From Chloroflexia bacterium (GTDB lineage: Bacteria; Chloroflexota; Chloroflexia; Thermomicrobiales; CFX8): a stretch of 37,278 nucleotides of DNA. The translations under genes and the position numbers were made by a program. Positions 16,750 through 22,759 of this stretch are shown here, in pieces. The notes under the pieces are model-generated. The model worked only from the letters and a program-made list of their open reading frames with translations, did not search any database and was not told the DNA's origin. The stretch spans positions 1 to 37,278 of the forward strand of contig JAUIIK010000041.1 of assembly GCA_030431755.1 (NCBI GenBank). Reading direction: 5' to 3'. The number at the start of each line of letters is the position of its first letter. Position 1 is the stretch's first letter.

Positions 16750-17235
16750 ATGTTCCATCGCATACGCGCATCGGTTGTCGTGCCCGACGGCGACAGGGTG
16801 TTAATGGTCGAGGCACATGCGCCGGAGTCGCGGCCAGCGGTTGGCGGTATGACCGGGCGCTACTGGAACTTCCCCGGCGGCGGGCTCGAAAATGACGAGT
16901 CGGTGCTGGAGGGCGCAGAACGCGAACTGCTTGAGGAGACCGGCCTGGCCGTGTCCGCCGAGCGCGTCATCTATGTCCACGAGGTCGTCCACCGCCTGAG
17001 CTATCCCGGCGCACGCGAGCGGCCAGTCCGGCAGATCGAGCTATATGTGCTGGCGGGAGAGGTCGAGGGGCGCATCGCGGTTGATGATCCGGATGTGATC
17101 GCTGCCCGCTTCATGACGCGGGACGAGATCGCCGCTGTGCCCGCCTACCCGCCGATGCTGGCGGATCTCTTCTGGCGCGATCTGGCGCACGCGTTCCCGG
17201 AGATGCGCTTCCTCGGCACCCACTACGTCGGTTGA
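16750..17235 (+). CDS. Nudix hydrolase (second of two paralogues)
   Basis: The 161-residue protein has an intact Nudix box seen as GGLENDESVLEGAE followed by RELLEETGL (about residues 43-65). The ATG at 16750 is chosen because GGGGAT sits just upstream; an in-frame TTG at 16732 is possible. The end LADLFWRDLAHAFPEMRFLG matches the end of the Nudix protein at 14038, where the Trp-Asp-Leu and AFPxxRxLG positions are kept, so the two share a C-terminal extension beyond the core. The substrate is unknown. The 3' end overlaps the convergent MFS gene by 13 bases. Confidence 0.9.
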   Translation: MFHRIRASVVVPDGDRVLMVEAHAPESRPAVGGMTGRYWNFPGGGLENDESVLEGAERELLEETGLAVSAERVIYVHEVVHRLSYPGARERPVRQIELYVLAGEVEGRIAVDDPDVIAARFMTRDEIAAVPAYPPMLADLFWRDLAHAFPEMRFLGTHYVG

Positions 17236-18470
17236 GCAGCCGGCGGGATCGAGAGCCGGCCGTGGCGGCGCTGGATCGCGGCCGCGCCGAGCAAGCCCAT
17301 GACGGCAAGGCCCGCGCCCATTGCTGTGAATCCGCCGACTCCGAGCAGCACGCCGCTCAACGCGCCGCCAATAGCCGCGCCGATACTCAGCACCGTCTCG
17401 GTCAACACCATCGTCGTCGAGAGGCCCGTCGGGCTGCGGTCGGCCGCCATCGTCATCACCCCGACCTGAAAGACGCCATTCGAGACTGCCGCGAGACCGA
17501 GGCAGGCGAGCGCCAGCAGCGGTCCCAACGACGTGATGAACACCAGCAGCGTGCCGAGCGCCAACCCCAGCATCGATAGCGCCGCCTGGGCCCTCGGGTT
17601 GTAGTCGCCGAACCGCCCGCCGGCAATGAGCGTGCCAACGAAGTAGCCACCACCGGCGATGAGGAAGACGAAACCGACGGCCTCTGTTCCGTAGTCATGC
17701 TCCTCGGCGAAGAACGCGCCAAGAAAGCCGAGCATGCCGATCCAGACGATCGCCCGTAGCGCCCAGACGCCGTAGATCAACAACATCGGCTGATCGCGCA
17801 ACAGCGGCCGGTAGGAATCCAGAATCTGCCCGAGCGCGAAGCGGCCATTGCCGTGCTCGTCCTCGTCCGGGAAGACGGCCAACAGCAGCAGGAATCCGAT
17901 TGCCGCCAGCCCGACCATCAGGCCGAATGCGCCGCGCCAGCCGAAGGCGGTGCTGACGGTTGTCAGCATCAGCGGTCCCAGCGCCGTCCCGAGCGAGAGC
18001 GACGCTCCGATCAGGCTCAAAGCCCTGCGCCGCGCCGGCCCGGAGTAGAGCGAAGCCGCCGCCCCGAAGGTGACGCCAATCGAGATCGAGCTGCCGAAGC
18101 CGCCCAATGCACGGGTCGCCATGAACGCGAGGTACCCCGGCGCGACGGCCGTCCCGAGCGCGCTCAGGCCGGCGCAGATGATCCCGACCAGCAGCATCTT
18201 GCGATGCCCGGCATGGTCCGCCAACGGCCCGGCGACGAGCCCGACGAAAGCCGCCGTGAAGAGGGCAATCGACACCGCCTGCCCAACCAGCGGCACGGAC
18301 GAGTCGAGATCATCGGCCAGCTCGTCCAGGAACGGGGCCGGCCCGAGCACGTTCATCACCCCGACGAACGCCGCCAGACAGAGCGGCGCCATCACCCGCA
18401 GCGACACCTCCGGCGCCGGCGCGTTGTTCGGATCTCTTGCACTCGTGGGTTGAGACGCCGCTTCCATCAT
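17223..18470 (-). CDS. MFS transporter
   Basis: The 415-residue protein has about twelve hydrophobic segments. Typical major-facilitator features are the loop after TM2, GPLADHAGHRKMLLVG (the GxLaDrxGrr-type motif A), and the halves joined by a charged loop (FPDEDEHGNGRFAL). It is probably a proton-driven exporter of small molecules; the substrate is unknown. ATG 18470 (MMEAASQPTS) is preferred to a longer frame from 18611, which would overlap the toxin-like gene and adds a low-quality leader. A Pro/Ser/Asn-rich stretch of about 30 residues precedes TM1. It is convergent with the second Nudix gene. Confidence 0.9.
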   Translation of the reverse strand: MMEAASQPTSARDPNNAPAPEVSLRVMAPLCLAAFVGVMNVLGPAPFLDELADDLDSSVPLVGQAVSIALFTAAFVGLVAGPLADHAGHRKMLLVGIICAGLSALGTAVAPGYLAFMATRALGGFGSSISIGVTFGAAASLYSGPARRRALSLIGASLSLGTALGPLMLTTVSTAFGWRGAFGLMVGLAAIGFLLLLAVFPDEDEHGNGRFALGQILDSYRPLLRDQPMLLIYGVWALRAIVWIGMLGFLGAFFAEEHDYGTEAVGFVFLIAGGGYFVGTLIAGGRFGDYNPRAQAALSMLGLALGTLLVFITSLGPLLALACLGLAAVSNGVFQVGVMTMAADRSPTGLSTTMVLTETVLSIGAAIGGALSGVLLGVGGFTAMGAGLAVMGLLGAAAIQRRHGRLSIPPAAQPT

Positions 18471-18537
18471 ACCGCCGGGCAGGATACCCCCTGGCGCGGC
18501 GGATGTCACATGCTCACTTGAGTGGTGGCCGCAGCGG

Positions 18538-18930
18538 CTAGCCAGACCGGTCTCTGAGACTGAAGGTCTCGCTGCCGATCTCCATGTTGAATGGTCGATC
18601 CAACCGGGCAAAGCGCGATGCCATCATGACGATCACATCAAAGGTTTCTGCAAGGCGTATGTGGGCTAACTCGGGACTGCAAGCGATGCCGAGATAGCTC
18701 AGTTGCTCGAATCTCGCCATACGGGAGAGCCTGCGAAAGTGCCGAACATTGCGGGTTGCAACGATGCGGTTGTGTCGGAGTGCCAGAAGCGCGACCTCAT
18801 GATCTGTGCGTCCGCGGCCAATTGCCTCGCGCGAGAGCACGGTGTCGACTCCACGCGTGAGGAAGAAATCTATGGCTCTCTGTGGTACATCCTCGTCGGC
18901 GAGCAGGCGCAACTCTTCCGGCGCGGTCAA
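18538..18930 (-). CDS. DUF5615 PIN-like protein (probable toxin)
   Basis: The 130-residue protein has the DUF5615/PIN-like pattern: LLADEDVPQRAIDFFLTRGV at the start (the first acidic pair), then GRGRTDHEVALLALRHNRIV and ATRNVRHF. PIN-like proteins are Mg-dependent RNases with a few conserved acidic residues; here the Asp-Glu-Asp near residue 13 and the Thr-Asp-His-Glu near residue 44 would be the metal ligands. It begins at TTG 18930, overlapping the DUF433 stop by four bases (TTGA), so it is translationally coupled to its antitoxin-like partner. Toxin activity is inferred from the DUF433/DUF5615 pairing common in bacteria and cyanobacteria. Confidence 0.82.
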   Translation of the reverse strand: MTAPEELRLLADEDVPQRAIDFFLTRGVDTVLSREAIGRGRTDHEVALLALRHNRIVATRNVRHFRRLSRMARFEQLSYLGIACSPELAHIRLAETFDVIVMMASRFARLDRPFNMEIGSETFSLRDRSG

Positions 18931-19553
18931 CCGGCAATTGCCGCGCTACAGTGTCCGGCGGGAAAGTCGATCGCTGCCTGAACGTCCTCCGGCGTCAGCC
19001 CCGGATATTCCTCGCGGATACCCTCGATTGTGCAGCCGGCATGCGCGAACGCTTGAATCGCGTCGACGGTCACCCGCGTTCCGGCGACAACCGGCTCCCC
19101 GCCAAGCACGTCGGGATTCTGCTCGATTCGCCCGATCTGGTGTTTCAGCTCGCGGCTGTGTTCGATCTTCCAGACGAGCCTGTTCAGAATCTGGATGACA
19201 TCAATCGGCTCCGAGCCGGAGCCCTCATCGACCAACCGGGCCGGTTCGAGGTCAACCTGCGGATCATCGCCCATCCGCAACCTGGCGCTGTCGAGCTGTT
19301 CCGCGACCCGGTCCTGAATCTTCCGTAGCCCTGAGAGCGGCACGCCCTGCTCACGCAATTCCTTCACGGCCCGCACAGCGACGAGGTCGGCAAGCGTGAA
19401 GAGCCTGCCTATTTGCTCTGCTGACCCATCACGATCACTGGCACGGATGATGCCTGTGGCGGTCCAGTGTCGGAATTGTTCCTCGCTGATCCCCGTGAGC
19501 CAAGCCAGCTCTGAGGCGGTGAAGCAGTGGTTGGAATAGTCGATAGTCATCAT
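18927..19553 (-). CDS. MerR-like HTH plus DUF433 protein (probable antitoxin)
   Basis: The 208-residue protein has two parts. Residues about 10-75 are a MerR-type helix-turn-helix (FTASELAWLTGISEEQFRHW, then RLFTLADLVAVRAVKELREQ). Residues about 145-200 are the DUF433 domain (NPDVLGGEPVVAGTRVTVDA and GIREEYPGLTPEDVQAAIDF). DUF433 proteins are typically antitoxins for PIN-like partners. The extra DNA-binding domain fits autoregulation of the operon. The 3' end overlaps the DUF5615 gene. The second DUF433 protein in the window (20283) lacks the HTH domain. Confidence 0.85.
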   Translation of the reverse strand: MMTIDYSNHCFTASELAWLTGISEEQFRHWTATGIIRASDRDGSAEQIGRLFTLADLVAVRAVKELREQGVPLSGLRKIQDRVAEQLDSARLRMGDDPQVDLEPARLVDEGSGSEPIDVIQILNRLVWKIEHSRELKHQIGRIEQNPDVLGGEPVVAGTRVTVDAIQAFAHAGCTIEGIREEYPGLTPEDVQAAIDFPAGHCSAAIAG

Positions 19554-19609
19554 CGGTTGCCATTCATGTCTGATAGCTCAAGTCTACCGAATCACCAACG
19601 CCGAATGAG

Positions 19610-20083
19610 CTAGTCGAACACCGCCGGAATCTCGTCCCCGGCCATGACCTCTTCTCCCGCGTACCAGAACGATCCCTCGCACTCGCTGTGGCGCTCGGAT
19701 GACTGACTGCCGTTCCCACCGTTGAGCAGTGTTCGTTGACCGACCTGGGTAAGAATACGGCCATGCTCGTCGCGGATTTCGATTGCGTCGCCGCCGACGC
19801 CGACGGCGAATCCTTCTGGCCAGATGATGTTCAGTGGCTGAGAGTCGTGGATCTGATCCATCGCGATCTGAAAGCAGCCGTCGTTGAGTTGGAGCTCTCC
19901 GACCAGGCTGGTCTCGTTCACGTTGCCTCCACCGGACTTCGTGAGGAAGTAGATCGTCTGGCCATCTGGGCCGTCGGTTTCGATCCTGGACAACTGCGGG
20001 CCTTGACTGCAGGCGGTGATGATCAGCACCAGGGCCACCGCGACGGCGATGGATTTCCACCTGACGAATGAAGCTACATGCAT
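19610..20083 (-). CDS. predicted lipoprotein of unknown function
   Basis: The 157-residue protein has a classical lipoprotein signal: charged start MHVASFVRWK, hydrophobic SIAVAVALVLIITAC and a lipobox ending ITAC at Cys25, so it is probably anchored on the outer face of the membrane. The mature part is mostly beta-like (QTIYFLTKSGGG, LQLNDGCFQIAM, AIEIRDEHGRIL) and could be a META-like or small sandwich domain, but I do not recognise it. GGAGGGAT lies before the ATG. It is transcribed in the same direction as the TA module downstream, 56 bases away. Confidence 0.8.
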   Translation of the reverse strand: MHVASFVRWKSIAVAVALVLIITACSQGPQLSRIETDGPDGQTIYFLTKSGGGNVNETSLVGELQLNDGCFQIAMDQIHDSQPLNIIWPEGFAVGVGGDAIEIRDEHGRILTQVGQRTLLNGGNGSQSSERHSECEGSFWYAGEEVMAGDEIPAVFD

Positions 20084-20174
20084 GTCGGGATCATCCCTCC
20101 ACTGTTACGAGAACCTCAATTGTATCGCTGTTACGCATGGACCATGGAGGGCCGTTGCAGCCGCTGGTGAACAC

Positions 20175-20233
20175 GTCGGTGGCGGGAGTGTCCTTGATCT
20201 AGGAGACGCCTTGCTTGATCATGGGAGTGGTCG
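20175..20233 (-). pseudogene. decayed fragment of the dnaA 3' end
   Basis: These 59 bases match 20816-20873, inside the 3' end of the intact dnaA, at 48 positions with a single one-base gap (hand count). Weaker similarity extends left to about 20148. In the dnaA frame the fragment has an extra base after the Asp-His-Ser codons and a TAG where dnaA has the AAG of SKIED, so it cannot encode the domain IV end. It has the same orientation as dnaA and lies just before the DUF433/DUF5615 pair. The true edges are uncertain. Confidence 0.75.
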
Positions 20234-20282
20234 GTGATTCCCTGGCCCTTGGCGATAGAATCAATGGTAGGAGGACATCTAC

Positions 20283-20528
20283 ATGGCAAGCAACACTGGG
20301 AACTACCACGATCGAGTGACCATTGATCCAAACATTCTTGTCGGGAAACCGGTGATCACCGGTACGCGAATTCCCGTATCATTGATTCTCAATCTCATTG
20401 CCCATAACCGGACCTTCGCGCAAATCATCGAGGATTATCCGAACCTTACAGTTGCGGATATCAAGGCTGCCCTGGCATTCGCTGAAGACCATGTGGATCG
20501 ACAAGATGTCTTTGTGCGAGCATCCTGA
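20283..20528 (+). CDS. DUF433 protein (probable antitoxin)
   Basis: The 81-residue protein is a single DUF433 domain: RVTIDPNILVGKPVITGTRI, then IIEDYPNLTVADIKAALAFA. It starts with ATG after AGGAGG (20270-20275). The DUF5615 gene follows three bases after its stop, so the two form an operon. It lacks the HTH domain seen in the larger DUF433 protein at 18927-19553. It lies between the decayed dnaA 3' copy and the intact dnaA end. Confidence 0.88.
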   Translation: MASNTGNYHDRVTIDPNILVGKPVITGTRIPVSLILNLIAHNRTFAQIIEDYPNLTVADIKAALAFAEDHVDRQDVFVRAS

Positions 20529-20531
20529 TTC

Positions 20532-20888
20532 GTGTCCCGCCGGCTGCTACTCGATGCGAATATGTCCCCTCGCACGAGTCAGTTTCTCGTCGATCGATTC
20601 GGCTACGACGCCGAAAGCCTCATCAGTCGTGGCCAGGGGCACCTCACGGACACTGAAGTAGCTAGGATTGCTATTCAAGAGGGTCGAGTCATACTGACTT
20701 TTGACCTCGACTACAGTTGTCCGAGAGGACCGCACTCGGAGGCGCTCGTAGTCGAGAACTACGACTCCCCGTACAGCTTCTCCCGGAGGTCGGAGATGTG
20801 GCGGCGGAGGGCGGTGTCGGTGGTGAGGGTGTCTTCGATCTTGGAGACACCGTGCATGATCGTGGAGTGGTCGCGGTTGTCGAGGTAG
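20532..20888 (+). pseudogene. truncated DUF5615 PIN-like toxin gene
   Basis: GTG 20532 opens a frame with the DUF5615 N-terminal half: RRLLLDANMSPRTSQFLVDR, then HLTDTEVARIAIQEGRVILT and FDLDY. After about residue 62 the family pattern stops. The rest of the frame, up to 20888, is read on the strand opposite the dnaA 3' end (from 20759), with low-quality, Arg/Ser-rich residues, so it is not a natural tail. Families of this type normally have about 50 more residues. The gene therefore seems to have lost its 3' part next to dnaA, and is probably inactive; a shortened active form is possible. Confidence 0.75.
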
Positions 20889-22219
20889 CGGCCGATCTCG
20901 ACCAGCGAAGAACCCGTCTCGTCGCGGATGAGGTACATCGCGATCTGACGCGGCAGGACGATCTGCTTGCTGCGGCCACGGCCGCGTAGCTCGGCCAGCG
21001 TCACGTCGAAGTGGGTGCTGACCTCGGCGATGATGCGGTCAGGCGTGATCTCGGAGCGGCGCGATTCCAGCTCGGTGTCGGCCAGCGCCTGGGCGGCGAT
21101 GTCCATCCGGATTGGCTGGTTGAAGAGCTGGGCCATCGCGATGATCTTGTTCAACGCCCCCTCCAGCTCGCGGATGTTCGACTGCACCCGGCGGGCGATG
21201 TACTCGATGACGTCGTGCGGCACGTCGACGCCGAGCATCTCGCCCTTGCGGCGGATGATGGCCGTGCGCGTCTCGACGTCCGGCAGCGAGACGTCCGCGA
21301 TCAGGCCGCCCTCGAAGCGCGAGCGCAGCCGGTCGTCGAGCGTCTGGATCGTCTTCGGGTGGCGGTCGGAGGAGATGACGATCTGCTTGCCCGACTGATA
21401 GAGCTCGTTGAAGGTGTGGAAGAACTCCTCCTGGGTGCTCTCCTTGCCGGCGATGAACTGGATATCGTCGATCATCAGGATGTCAATCGAGCGGTAGCGC
21501 GAGCGAAACTCGTCGGTCTTCTGGCTCATGATCGACTTGATCAGCTCGTTGGTGAAGCGCTCGGAAGAGACGTAGAGCACCTCAACATCGGCATTTTGAT
21601 CCATCGCCCGGTGGCCGATGGCGTGTAGCAGGTGTGTCTTGCCGAGGCCGACGCCGCCGTAGAAGAAGAGCGGGTTGAAGGCGCCGGCCGGGGCGTCGGC
21701 GACGGCCATCGCGGCGGCGTGGGCCAGCCGGTTCGAGCCGCCAACGACGAAGCTCTCGAAAGTGTAGCCGGGATTGAGGCCGTGGCGCGACGGCGCGACC
21801 AGCTCCATCTGCTGGGTCTGTGGCGACGGCGTCGGCGCGGCCGGGGTCTGTTGACGCTGGCGGGCGGCCGGCGGCACCGGCTTGGGCTTCGATTTCGGCG
21901 TGCGGTGGTAGTGCTCGCCGACGGCGGTGCGGACGACATAGTCGATCTCGACATGGCGGTTGATCAGCGTTGCGATGGCGTCGGAGATCTGCCGGTCGAA
22001 CTTCGAGCGTAGCTGCTGGACGGTGAAGGTGTTCGGCGCGGCAATGACGGCGTTGTCGCGGTCGAGGTCGACAAGCGTCGTCGCCCGCAACCAGGTCTCG
22101 AAGTTGGCGCGCGACACCTGTCCCTGGAGGTCATCCAGAGCCGCCTGCCAGACCTGTTCGAAGCGTGCATCAGCCTGCTGCTCGATTGCCATGCCCTCGC
22201 CTTTCGAGCCGTGCGCCAT
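20759..22219 (-). CDS. dnaA: chromosomal replication initiator protein DnaA
   Basis: The product (about 486 residues from ATG 22219, or 477 from ATG 22192) initiates chromosome replication. Domain I is near FEQVWQAALDDLQGQVSRAN. A Pro/Thr/Gln-rich linker is domain II. The AAA+ domain has Walker A GGVGLGKTHLLH and Walker B ILMIDDIQFIAGKES. Domain IV has the DnaA-box binding pattern LAELRGRGRSKQIVLPRQIA and DNRDHSTIMHGVSKIED. GGAGGAG precedes ATG 22219 by 11 bases with a DnaA box between; ATG 22192 has AAAGGCGAG. dnaN is not adjacent: downstream lies the truncated DUF5615 gene. Confidence 0.96.
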   Translation of the reverse strand: MAHGSKGEGMAIEQQADARFEQVWQAALDDLQGQVSRANFETWLRATTLVDLDRDNAVIAAPNTFTVQQLRSKFDRQISDAIATLINRHVEIDYVVRTAVGEHYHRTPKSKPKPVPPAARQRQQTPAAPTPSPQTQQMELVAPSRHGLNPGYTFESFVVGGSNRLAHAAAMAVADAPAGAFNPLFFYGGVGLGKTHLLHAIGHRAMDQNADVEVLYVSSERFTNELIKSIMSQKTDEFRSRYRSIDILMIDDIQFIAGKESTQEEFFHTFNELYQSGKQIVISSDRHPKTIQTLDDRLRSRFEGGLIADVSLPDVETRTAIIRRKGEMLGVDVPHDVIEYIARRVQSNIRELEGALNKIIAMAQLFNQPIRMDIAAQALADTELESRRSEITPDRIIAEVSTHFDVTLAELRGRGRSKQIVLPRQIAMYLIRDETGSSLVEIGRYLDNRDHSTIMHGVSKIEDTLTTDTALRRHISDLREKLYGES

Positions 22220-22221
22220 GC

Positions 22222-22230
22222 TGTGGATAA
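22222..22230 (-). promoter_or_regulatory. perfect DnaA box in the dnaA leader
   Basis: TTATCCACA on the minus strand (TGTGGATAA on plus) is the exact consensus. It lies between the Shine-Dalgarno and the first ATG of dnaA, and is part of a stem CTGTGGA/TCCACAG (22221-22242). It could mediate DnaA autoregulation. I found no other close match in the 500 bases upstream, which limits the oriC call. Confidence 0.7.
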
Positions 22231-22244
22231 CTCCTCCACAGCAC

Positions 22245-22254
22245 TGTACGTACA
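22245..22254. promoter_or_regulatory. TGTACGTACA palindrome near the dnaA start site
   Basis: This is a 10-bp perfect palindrome placed ten bases after the predicted -10 of dnaA. The same sequence follows the -10 of flgC at 1211-1220. A third GTACGTACAC copy is at 22630-22639. It is a candidate operator for an unknown regulator. Confidence 0.4.
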
Positions 22255-22264
22255 CTTGCCAGTG

Positions 22265-22294
22265 AGTTTAGCACCCATAACGATACGGCAACAA
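22265..22294 (-). promoter_or_regulatory. predicted dnaA promoter
   Basis: On the minus strand, TTGTTG (complement of 22289-22294) and TAAACT (complement of 22265-22270) are spaced by 18 bases, about 45 bases before ATG 22219. It is a fair sigma-70 match; a TTGCCG with a 15-base spacer is the alternative -35. Confidence 0.45.
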
Positions 22295-22308
22295 GGCGGC
22301 GCGGGGCA

Positions 22309-22331
22309 ACACTTGACTTGCGGTCAAGTGT
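22309..22331. repeat. 9-bp perfect inverted repeat upstream of dnaA
   Basis: ACACTTGAC (22309-22317) and GTCAAGTGT (22323-22331) pair perfectly around TTGCG. It is just upstream of the dnaA -35 box. It has the look of an operator for a dimeric repressor. Confidence 0.6.
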
Positions 22332-22433
22332 GGGTTTGTAGGTTGGAGTATGTAGTTTGTAGTGGACCGGGAATGCAGTCCGTATTGTCTGCTATCCCCT
22401 AGAACCTATCCCCTACCCCCTATTTAAGAGGCT

Positions 22434-22543
22434 ACGGGCCGGATCTTTGGGGCGATCCGGCCCGTAAAAGGAAGGGGAGGGGTGGAGTTCTAACACTCCA
22501 CTGGTGTGTCAGAGAGAGTAAATCGACGGTGGGGACTCTCTCT
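22434..22543. other. three consecutive strong hairpins in the dnaA upstream gap
   Basis: Perfect inverted repeats follow each other: 12 bp (ACGGGCCGGATC 22434-22445 with 22454-22465), 7 bp (GTGGAGT 22482-22488 with 22495-22501) and 9 bp (AGAGAGAGT 22511-22519 with 22535-22543). An AT-rich stretch, ACTTATATATACG, follows at 22544. The remaining gap to the M20 gene (22219-22759, 540 bases) has a CCCCTA-rich stretch at 22394-22422 and a palindrome at 22591. No gene is seen. It could be an oriC or a structured RNA. Confidence 0.6.
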
Positions 22544-22590
22544 ACTTATATATACGTCCAAGGTCCCATAGTGGTTGCATGTTTTTGACC

Positions 22591-22606
22591 CCAATTTCGA
22601 AATTGG
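22591..22606. repeat. 16-bp perfect palindrome
   Basis: CCAATTTCGAAATTGG is a perfect palindrome in the dnaA-M20 gap, AT-rich against its setting. It could be a protein-binding site or the foot of the AT-rich region of an origin. Confidence 0.6.
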
Positions 22607-22759
22607 TTGGGAATCGCTGCCGAATTGCCGTACGTACACTCCCGAAACCGCAACTTCGGCCGGAAAATCCTCCCTGACCGCGAGTCAGAGCAGCGTACGG
22701 CGCGCAGATGCTAGAGTGGCTGGGTCAGTTTGCGCCTATTGCGGAATGGAATTCAGCCC

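Noticed and set aside
17853-18521. Plus-strand open frame opposite the MFS gene
   Set aside because: Arg/Gln-rich with no start signal; it is the shadow of the transporter.
18471-18611. MFS start at 18611
   Set aside because: The extra 47 residues overlap the toxin-like gene and are not transporter-like; ATG 18470 is preferred.
22220-22255. dnaA start at GTG 22255
   Set aside because: It would place the Shine-Dalgarno and DnaA box in coding sequence and give a Cys-rich leader not seen in DnaA proteins.
22394-22422. CCCCTA-rich stretch as a second heptamer array
   Set aside because: The units (CTATCCCCTAG, CCTATCCCCTACCCCCTA) are irregular and few, so it is noted only as part of the dnaA gap.
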